From: Verrucomicrobiota bacterium
GTDB lineage: Bacteria; Verrucomicrobiota; Verrucomicrobiia; Limisphaerales; SXQI01
Assembly (NCBI GenBank): GCA_008933045.1
Contig: WBXJ01000173.1
Location: forward strand, 1-6,146
DNA length: 6,146 nucleotides
Direction: 5' to 3'
The position numbers and the translations under genes were made by a program. How positions within the stretch are numbered: position 1 is the first letter of the stretch; the number at the start of each line of letters is the position of its first letter. Of this stretch, positions 1-5,365 are shown one piece after another. Under the pieces are notes generated by a model. It was not told where the DNA came from. It saw only the letters and a list, made by a program, of their open reading frames with translations, and searched no databases.

Positions 1-127
1 AAAAAGCTTCGACTTCCTTGACCGCACGACTGAGGGCGGGTTGGGCCACGCGGAGCCGACGGGCGGCGCGGGAGTAACTTTTCTCCTCGGCCACCGCTTG
101 AAAATAGCGCAGGTGTCTGAGTTCCAT
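1..127 (-). CDS. LysR-family transcriptional regulator, N-terminal fragment (runs off left edge)
   Basis: Reading the minus strand from the ATG at 127-125 gives 42 open codons beginning MELRHLRYFQAVAEE and continuing through SYSRAARRL and QPALSRAVKEVE to the window edge. This is the classic winged helix-turn-helix start of LysR-type regulators: LRxLRYFxAVAEExSxxRAAxxLxxxQPxLSRxxxxxE. The effector-binding domain lies outside the window, so the inducer cannot be guessed from sequence. The gene is divergent from the antiporter starting near 200, the usual arrangement for a LysR protein that controls its neighbour and itself; that control is inference. No good Shine-Dalgarno precedes the ATG, but the N-terminus aligns so well with the family that the start is likely right. 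Confidence 0.9.
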   Translation of the reverse strand, partial: MELRHLRYFQAVAEEKSYSRAARRLRVAQPALSRAVKEVEAF

Positions 128-213
128 GGAATGCTTGGTGATATCAACACGGCATCACAATCATATCAAGATATTATTTCTGTTACCACAAGGTTTTGTG
201 CTATCGTCTGGAT
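128..213. promoter_or_regulatory. Divergent control region with two palindromes, candidate LysR operators
   Basis: This short gap separates the two divergent start codons. It holds two dyads. The first is TGATATCA at 139-146, extended outwards by matching TG/CA pairs at 136-137 and 148-149. The second is ATATC-AA-GATAT at 163-174, extended by AAT/ATT at 159-161 and 176-178. Their centres are about 26 bases apart, and the word ATATCAA occurs in both (141-147 and 163-169, a 22-base shift, near two helical turns). LysR proteins usually bind paired AT-rich dyads between divergent genes, so these are plausible recognition and activation sites. A TATTAT at 172-177 could be the antiporter -10, but no matching -35 is visible. 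Confidence 0.5.
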
Positions 214-1503
214 GTGAGCACCCTGCAACTGGCGGTTCAATTCTTTCTTCAGATCGCCGTGATCTTGGCGGTTTGCCAAGGGGTCGGTCTTGTGGCCCGA
301 CGATTTGGCCAACCTCAGGTTGTCGCTGAGATGATTGCAGGTGTTTTGCTTGGGCCTTCGTTGCTAGGATTATTCTGGCCGGAATTGGCAAATCGGCTTT
401 TTCCAGCGGATTCGATGAAGGTTCTCTTCCCCGTTTCACAGCTTGGATTAGCTGCTTACATGTTTGTGGTGGGCTTGGAGTTTCGACTAGATATTATCCA
501 ACAACGGTTGCGAAGTGCGGTCGCTGTTTCATTAGCAGGGATGATCACTCCGTTTATCCTTGGATCGGCACTGGGATGGTATTTTTATCGGTATACGTCG
601 TTCTATCCCGAAAAAACGACGCTTTTCGAAGCTTCGCTTTTTTTAGGAGCGTCCTTATGCATTACCGCCTTTCCGATGTTGGCCCGGATTATCCATTTCA
701 AAAAGCTTGCCGGCACAACCATGGGGACTGTGGCTCTGGGGGCGGGAGCGATTGATGACGCCGCAGCGTGGTGTCTGCTGGCCATCGTGCTGGCGAGTTT
801 CGATGGTAATTTTACCCATGCGATCATCAACATGGTGGGTGGGGTCGGTTATGTCGTAGGCACTCTGTTAATCATCAAACCGCTGTTGACCCGCTGGGCC
901 CGAGGCATCGAGAAGCGAGGCGAGCTTTCCGATCGCGAGTTCGTACTCTGCCTGATCCTGTTAGCCCTGGGTGCTTGGTTTACTGACGGGATTGGGTTGC
1001 ATGCGGTATTTGGAGCCTTCGTGATGGGGATTGCCATGCCTCGTGGAGTGGTCACACGCGCTCTGATTGATCGTATTCAACCTCTCACGGTGGCACTGCT
1101 GCTGCCGCTGTTTTTCTGCTATTCGGGACTGAATACTCGCATGGGTCTATTGAACTCAGGATATTTGTGGTTGATGACGGGTTTGGTGATGATCGCGGCG
1201 GTGGGTGGCAAGGGAGTCGCGTGTTGGTTGGCCGCTCGAGCAACGGGTATTTCAAACCGCGAATCACTGGGAATTGGGACGCTGATGAATGCCCGTGGAC
1301 TGATGGAGTTGATTATTATTAACATCGGTCTGCAACGGGGGATTATTTCGCACACATTATTCGCGACGCTGGTGATCATGGCGGTGGTAACGACTCTGAT
1401 GGCATCACCCCTTTTTGAGTGGCTGGTGGGGCAACATCGTCCCGCCACGGAACCTCAACCTGCGGAAGGAACAGCTCAGCCGATTCCAAGGATCGAAGCC
1501 TAG
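214..1503 (+). CDS. Cation:proton antiporter, CPA2 family (Na_H_Exchanger domain)
   Basis: This is an integral inner-membrane exchanger that moves H+ against Na+ or K+, with roles in pH or ion homeostasis. Nearly the whole protein is hydrophobic helices, about 12 by eye. Numbering from the alternative TTG at 196, the family landmarks are QPQVVAEMIAGVLLGPSLLG (39-58), the paired aspartates in GAIDDAAAW (187-188) expected to carry ions, GLHAVFGAFVMGIAMPR (267-283), a conserved Lys in GGKG (339) and NARGLMELI (365-373). The IDD and NARGLMEL motifs resemble the CHX-like branch of CPA2. It has no C-terminal RCK/TrkA-N domain, so it is not a full KefB/KefC; the tail is a short polar, Pro-rich stretch. 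GTG 214 gives a typical N-terminus (STLQLAVQFFLQ); TTG 196 is possible, but AAGG at 190-193 is too close to it. The ion specificity cannot be read from sequence. Confidence 0.9.
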   Translation: MSTLQLAVQFFLQIAVILAVCQGVGLVARRFGQPQVVAEMIAGVLLGPSLLGLFWPELANRLFPADSMKVLFPVSQLGLAAYMFVVGLEFRLDIIQQRLRSAVAVSLAGMITPFILGSALGWYFYRYTSFYPEKTTLFEASLFLGASLCITAFPMLARIIHFKKLAGTTMGTVALGAGAIDDAAAWCLLAIVLASFDGNFTHAIINMVGGVGYVVGTLLIIKPLLTRWARGIEKRGELSDREFVLCLILLALGAWFTDGIGLHAVFGAFVMGIAMPRGVVTRALIDRIQPLTVALLLPLFFCYSGLNTRMGLLNSGYLWLMTGLVMIAAVGGKGVACWLAARATGISNRESLGIGTLMNARGLMELIIINIGLQRGIISHTLFATLVIMAVVTTLMASPLFEWLVGQHRPATEPQPAEGTAQPIPRIEA

Positions 1504-1599
1504 TTTCCCGTGTGTTGGAAAGCCACAAACGCTCGAAACTGTGTGATTTTTTGCTTCTGTTTTTGTGGGGGTCGGGTAACGATGCGGAGTCTTTGATTT

Positions 1600-3828
1600 A
1601 TGCCTGAGATCACTTATAAATTTGTCAGCAACCTTTGGAATGACGCGGAAGTTTCGGCTCTCGATCCAGTCGGCCGTCTTATTTATCGCTCGAACAAGCT
1701 AGGCACTGATCAACGCATCACGAATACCGGGGGTGGGAATACCTCCGCGAAAATCTTCGAGAAAGATCCATTGACGGGAGAAGCGGTCGAGGTGCTCTGG
1801 GTAAAAGGGTCGGGCGGCGATCTGCGCACGTCATTGCGGGAGAATTTCTCGTCGCTTTACCAAGGCAAATTACTGAGCCTGCAGACCGTCTACGCGCAAC
1901 GGGCCGACAAAGGGCTGAAATCGGCTGCGGAAGATGAGATGGTGGGGATGTATAATCACACGACTTTTAATCTCAATCCACGGGCCTCTTCGATCGACAC
2001 CCCCCTGCACTCGTTTATTCCATCGAAGCACGTTGATCATACTCATCCGAATGCGGCTATCTCGATTGCGGCGAGTGCGCGGTGCGTGGAGTTAACACAG
2101 GAGATTTTTGGTGCGGAGGTGGCGTATGTCCCTTGGATTCGTCCTGGGTTTGAGCTGGGATTGGCGATGCAAACGATCTGCCAAAACAACCCGCAGGCGC
2201 GTGGGATCATGATGGGTCAGCACGGTTTGATTAACTGGGATGACAATGAAAAGGCATGTTACTTTCGGAGTCTTAATCTGATCGAGAAGGCGGCGCAATT
2301 TATCGATGCCAAGTATACGGCTAAAGGAGGAGACGCGACAGCTTTTGGAGGGGCGCTCCATTCGTCGCTCCCTGAGCAGGTGCGCGGCCGCGTGTTTTCA
2401 AAGTTACTACCTTGGCTGCGGGGTCAAGTAAGCCAGAAAAAACGATTGGTCGGCACTGTGCAGGATGATGAGAAAATCCTTCGTTTCGTGAACAGTCAGG
2501 ATGCCCCTCGACTGGCCGAGCTGGGCACCTCATGTCCAGATCATTTTTTACGCACGAAGATTAAGCCACTGTACATGCGACTGGCTCCCACCACGGTGAC
2601 CACCTTCGATGACGCTTGGGTTGATACGTTTGTCGGTGCTCTGAAAAAAGATCTCATCCAAAGTCTGGAACAGTATCGGAAGGATTACGCCGACTATTAC
2701 AACCGCTGCAAACGATCTAATTCACCGGCGATGCGTGATCCAAACCCCACGGTGATTCTTATACCCGGTGTAGGAATGGTCGCTTGGGGCAAGGACAAGA
2801 GCGAATCACGTGTGACGGCGGAATTTTACAATTGCGCGGTCGAGGTGATGCGCGGCGCGGAGGCGATAGATCGTTACATCGCCTTACCTCAACAAGAGGC
2901 GTTTGATATCGAATACTGGCTACTGGAGGAAGCGAAACTGAAGCGTATGCCGGCGGAGAAGGAACTGGCTCGGCAAGTGGTCATTGTTATCGGTGCGGGA
3001 TCGGGGATCGGTAAAGAGGTGGCTCATCGCCTTGTCAAAGAGGGTGCTCATATTGTCTGCGTCGATATGAAGGCAGAGAGTGCGCAAGCTACTGCCAAAG
3101 AAATCAGCGACAAATATGGGATGGGGATTGGTGTCGCAGGAACGGGGTTGTCGAACTGTGGCCCTGCGCTGGGGCTGGCGTGCGACATTACTAACCGAGC
3201 CAGCGTGCGCTCGATGCTCGATCAGGTTGCGCTCGCTTACGGTGGGTTTGATTCCATCTGTATCACTGCAGGTGTTTTTTGGCCGAGCGACATGACGGGC
3301 CATATTCCTGATGAGAAATGGGCGTTCACTTTCAATGTCAATGTGACAGGTTCTTATATCGTCGGGGATGAGGCTGCAAAAACGTGGAAGGATCAAGGGC
3401 TGACGGGGAGTCTCGTCCTGACCACTTCGGCCAACGCGGTGGTTGCCAAGAAGGGCAGCATCGCCTACGACTGCTCAAAAGCTGCTGCGAACCATCTGGT
3501 GCGTGAACTTGCCATGGAACTGGCGCCGATCGTCCGTGTTAACGGGGTTGCTCCGGCTACTGTGGTGCAGGGCAGCGCGATGTTTCCTCGGGATCGGGTG
3601 ATTGGTTCCCTTGCTAAATACAATATCCCTTTCACGGAGGATGAGGCCACGGATTCGCTTGTGAGCAAGTTAGCCAAATTCTACGCGGACCGGACGCTGA
3701 CCAAAGCACCCATCACGCCTGCTGACCAAGCGGAAGCATTCTTCCTGTTGATCACCCAACGATTGAGTAAAACAACTGGCCAAATCATCACGGTGGACGG
3801 CGGATTACACGAAGCGTTCCTGCGCTGA
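1600..3828 (+). CDS. rhaEW: Bifunctional rhamnulose-1-phosphate aldolase / short-chain dehydrogenase (lactaldehyde oxidising)
   Basis: A 742-residue cytoplasmic fusion enzyme. The N-terminal half is a class II (zinc) aldolase of the AraD/FucA type, with GGGNTS (44-49), WVKGSGGDL (67-75), the metal ligands in HVDHTH (His144, 147, 149) and a further His208 in GQHGL. The C-terminal part is a classical SDR: GAGSGIG (465-471) for dinucleotide binding, Asp489 after the second strand favouring NAD, TAG (556-558), Ser610, Tyr623-x3-Lys627 and the closing VDGG. This architecture is the RhaEW/YuxG family (about 680-700 residues), which cleaves L-rhamnulose-1-phosphate to DHAP and L-lactaldehyde and oxidises the latter to lactate. 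All catalytic residues are present. GGAG at 1586-1589, 10 bases before the ATG, supports the start. No rhamnose isomerase or kinase is nearby, so a related deoxysugar substrate remains possible. Confidence 0.87.
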   Translation: MPEITYKFVSNLWNDAEVSALDPVGRLIYRSNKLGTDQRITNTGGGNTSAKIFEKDPLTGEAVEVLWVKGSGGDLRTSLRENFSSLYQGKLLSLQTVYAQRADKGLKSAAEDEMVGMYNHTTFNLNPRASSIDTPLHSFIPSKHVDHTHPNAAISIAASARCVELTQEIFGAEVAYVPWIRPGFELGLAMQTICQNNPQARGIMMGQHGLINWDDNEKACYFRSLNLIEKAAQFIDAKYTAKGGDATAFGGALHSSLPEQVRGRVFSKLLPWLRGQVSQKKRLVGTVQDDEKILRFVNSQDAPRLAELGTSCPDHFLRTKIKPLYMRLAPTTVTTFDDAWVDTFVGALKKDLIQSLEQYRKDYADYYNRCKRSNSPAMRDPNPTVILIPGVGMVAWGKDKSESRVTAEFYNCAVEVMRGAEAIDRYIALPQQEAFDIEYWLLEEAKLKRMPAEKELARQVVIVIGAGSGIGKEVAHRLVKEGAHIVCVDMKAESAQATAKEISDKYGMGIGVAGTGLSNCGPALGLACDITNRASVRSMLDQVALAYGGFDSICITAGVFWPSDMTGHIPDEKWAFTFNVNVTGSYIVGDEAAKTWKDQGLTGSLVLTTSANAVVAKKGSIAYDCSKAAANHLVRELAMELAPIVRVNGVAPATVVQGSAMFPRDRVIGSLAKYNIPFTEDEATDSLVSKLAKFYADRTLTKAPITPADQAEAFFLLITQRLSKTTGQIITVDGGLHEAFLR

Positions 3829-3831
3829 TTT

Positions 3832-4419
3832 CTACAACCAACTCTTTAACTGAGAGCGAAGGAGTTTTCGGGCGCGATAGAGCCGAGACTCGATTGCTTT
3901 TGGCGTCGTTTTCAGAATTGCTGCGGCAATGACAATCGGCTGATCCTCCAATTCGCACAATACGACTGCCTCGCGCAAATCCTCAGATAAATTCGCCACG
4001 GCTCGCCGCACGGCGATCCGCTGTTCGCGTGCCTGCAGTTGATCCGGTGCCAACGGGTGTCCATCCGGAATGGTCTCCCGTAGGCTCAGATTGGTTTCAG
4101 CCACCTGAGCCTCCAATGAATCGGTCGGACGACGTTTGCGCCGACGCAAGAAATCACGGGCTAGGTTACCTGCGATGGTGTAGGCCCAAGTCGAAAAAAC
4201 CTGCTGGGGATCAAAGCGACTGCGGTGTTGATAAATTCGAGCAAAGGTCTCCTGCGCTAAATCGTTTGCCTCCTCCTCATCCCCAACCATGCGATGCAGG
4301 TACCGAATGATGGGGGCACCATGCCGCTGCATCAACGTGTCCAGAGCGGCATCGACTCCTTGCAGGAGTCGCTGCATGTCCTGTCGATCCTCCGCAGCAC
4401 TCTCAGTGTGGGTGGCCAT
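3832..4419 (-). CDS. ECF-type RNA polymerase sigma factor (CnrH-like position)
   Basis: A 195-residue sigma-70 family factor with only regions 2 and 4. Region 2 (about 20-97) shows the core-binding DLAQETFARIY and the -10-recognition helix FSTWAYTIAGNLARDFLRRR followed by a basic run. Region 4 (about 135-190) shows LSEDLREAVVLCELED and a helix-turn-helix ending AIESRLYRARKLLR. A linker of about 35 residues separates them, and there is no C-terminal extension. It should direct RNA polymerase to a small regulon when freed from an anti-sigma factor. It is the last gene of a three-gene operon and its ATG overlaps the end of the sensor gene by 17 bases, implying translational coupling. The region 4 segment QPIVIAAAIL lacks the usual acidic E-E-I-A pattern, a mild oddity. 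Its stop lies 3 bases from that of the converging aldolase gene. Confidence 0.9.
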   Translation of the reverse strand: MATHTESAAEDRQDMQRLLQGVDAALDTLMQRHGAPIIRYLHRMVGDEEEANDLAQETFARIYQHRSRFDPQQVFSTWAYTIAGNLARDFLRRRKRRPTDSLEAQVAETNLSLRETIPDGHPLAPDQLQAREQRIAVRRAVANLSEDLREAVVLCELEDQPIVIAAAILKTTPKAIESRLYRARKLLRSQLKSWL

Positions 4420-4900
4420 GCGCGTGCGAATCCGGCCCCACCATCAGTGCGGGACTGCCAACGTGAGGCACCAAAGTGAGTCGGTGCATTTCTTCCAAAT
4501 ATCGTTTTCCCTGTGGAGCAGGCATGGCTTGGCTGACATGGTAAAAATGCTGCAACATCGCAGACTCGCAGTCGGCGCGGAGGTCTGAGGCTTCGCGAAG
4601 CTTCGCGCGGACGGCAGGAGTGATCTCACCACTGGCCTGCAAGAGTAGGACTAACTCAGATTGCCGAACCGCCACGCGATTGCACATTTCTCGGCATCGA
4701 GGACGGTATTCGTTATGCACCTTACGGACATTGTCCATCTGTTGCGATGTGAGGGCGAACTCGACTTGCATCCATGCAAGCTCATCCACTGTCGGTGTTG
4801 ATGTCGCGGCGCGAAAATGTTGAGCACCGTAATAACCCGCCGCAAACCACCCCCCAGCCACAGCCAGCAAGGTGAACAAAATAAAAGTACCCCGTTTCAT
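4403..4900 (-). CDS. Membrane-anchored periplasmic metal-sensor-like protein (CnrX/heavy-metal-sensor type)
   Basis: 165 residues: a short basic N-terminus, one membrane helix (about 5-23, GTFILFTLLAVAGGWFAAGY) and then a soluble, mostly helical domain expected in the periplasm. The segment LTSQQMDNVRKVHNEYRPRC resembles the helical hairpin of the Spy/CpxP/CnrX-type superfamily known as periplasmic heavy-metal sensors. Candidate metal ligands are His62, Cys69, Cys73 (CREMC), Cys111, Met115, His118, His121, Met126 and a His-rich tail (SHAHGHPH, 158-165). It lies between the small membrane protein gene (6-base gap) and the sigma gene (17-base overlap), the CnrY-X-H order. By analogy it would sense a metal or redox cue and relay it to the anti-sigma. 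The identity of the ligand is not known. The fold assignment is from pattern only. Confidence 0.75.
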   Translation of the reverse strand: MKRGTFILFTLLAVAGGWFAAGYYGAQHFRAATSTPTVDELAWMQVEFALTSQQMDNVRKVHNEYRPRCREMCNRVAVRQSELVLLLQASGEITPAVRAKLREASDLRADCESAMLQHFYHVSQAMPAPQGKRYLEEMHRLTLVPHVGSPALMVGPDSHAHGHPH

Positions 4901-4906
4901 GAGTGC

Positions 4907-5230
4907 TCAGGGTTTTGCCTGATAGGGATTCACAAGTGCAAGGTAATGCTCCTGCGATGAACGAAACGTGTCAGGCTGGGAGGTTAACCAACCTGCCAAA
5001 ACACCGAGAATAATCATACTCGCCATGCCGGCGAGCGCGTGACGGGGGAGAAAACACCAGTCTACTAAACGATCGAATCGACTGCCCCAATTAGCTCCAG
5101 CATCAGCGTGAATCTGTATCCGTCGCCAAACTGCAGCCGAAAACCCAGGAGGCAATTGCGCATCGGGGTGTGCATCACGCACAATTCGGCGCAGCGCGAG
5201 ATCGTCGTTCGAGGAAACAGGCGTATTCAT
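4907..5230 (-). CDS. Small single-pass membrane protein, probable anti-sigma factor (CnrY-like)
   Basis: From ATG 5230 this is 107 residues: a cytoplasmic N-terminal segment (about 1-60) with LRRIVRDAHPDAQLPPGFSA and VWRRI, one membrane helix (about 64-82, HALAGMASMIILGVLAGWL), and a short outer tail ending EHYLALVNPYQAKP. The topology, small size and first place in an operon before a periplasmic sensor and an ECF sigma gene match CnrY, whose cytoplasmic part traps CnrH. There is no zinc-binding HxxxCxxC motif, so it is not a ZAS anti-sigma. Function rests on context and topology, not on a recognised domain. The frame stays open to an ATG at 5329, but that codon lies inside the preceding gene's terminator hairpin, so ATG 5230 or ATG 5245 is preferred. 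Confidence 0.7.
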   Translation of the reverse strand: MNTPVSSNDDLALRRIVRDAHPDAQLPPGFSAAVWRRIQIHADAGANWGSRFDRLVDWCFLPRHALAGMASMIILGVLAGWLTSQPDTFRSSQEHYLALVNPYQAKP

Positions 5231-5251
5231 ATTAACTGGCGTCATTCTATC

Positions 5252-5257
5252 ATTATA
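5252..5257 (-). promoter_or_regulatory. Possible -10 element of the sensor/sigma operon
   Basis: The minus strand reads a perfect TATAAT here, preceded by TTTGCG. It sits after the upstream gene's terminator and before the first operon gene. No convincing -35 is found at 16-18 bases. Transcription would begin near 5245, which is itself an ATG in frame with the anti-sigma gene, giving either a leaderless message or about a 15-base leader to ATG 5230. A chance match is possible. Confidence 0.35.
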
Positions 5258-5309
5258 CGCAAAGAAAACCACTTTCACGCAAACTTCGAGCGCTGTCCAC
5301 CTAGACAGC

Positions 5310-5344
5310 AAAAAGCGGGGAGGGTTCATAAAACCTCTCCCCGC
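5310..5344 (-). terminator. Rho-independent terminator of the beta-helix protein gene
   Basis: On the minus strand the stem GCGGGGAG pairs with CTCCCCGC, then one unpaired A, then GGTT pairs with AACC around a 5-base loop. The 3' arm is followed directly by TTTTT. That is 12 base pairs, mostly G-C, beginning 21 bases after the TAA at 5366-5368. The plus strand has no T-run after the stem, so it works in one direction only. It separates the secreted-protein gene from the sensor/sigma operon. Confidence 0.9.
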
Positions 5345-5365
5345 CTGATGGAATAAAATCCGGCG

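Noticed and set aside
141..169. TTGATA-N17-TGATAT on the minus strand as the LysR gene promoter
   Set aside because: Spacing fits, but the -10 matches only three consensus bases and overlaps the proposed operators; not strong enough to list.
1119..1448. 109-codon minus-strand frame within the antiporter
   Set aside because: Shadow of a strongly conserved membrane protein; no start signal or protein-like features.
1522..1556. Possible terminator after the antiporter (CACA...TGTG followed by a T-run)
   Set aside because: The stem is only 4 base pairs with a loop of 12 or more bases; too weak to call, although the T-run is suggestive.
1551..1582. TTGCTT and TAACGA as a promoter for the aldolase fusion
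   Set aside because: The spacer is 20 bases and the -10 match is poor; co-transcription with the antiporter is as likely.
2920..3396. 158-codon open frame on the minus strand inside the aldolase/dehydrogenase gene
   Set aside because: It is antisense to the conserved SDR domain, has no recognisable motif, and is a by-product of codon composition.
3812..3825. Small hairpin AGCG...CGCT at the end of the aldolase gene
   Set aside because: Only 4 base pairs and no clean T-run; does not qualify as a terminator.
4590..4601. Perfect 12-base palindrome GCTTCGCGAAGC with a repeated CTTCGCG beside it
   Set aside because: It lies within the sensor coding sequence, encodes ordinary helix residues (LREAS), and occurs once; most likely chance.
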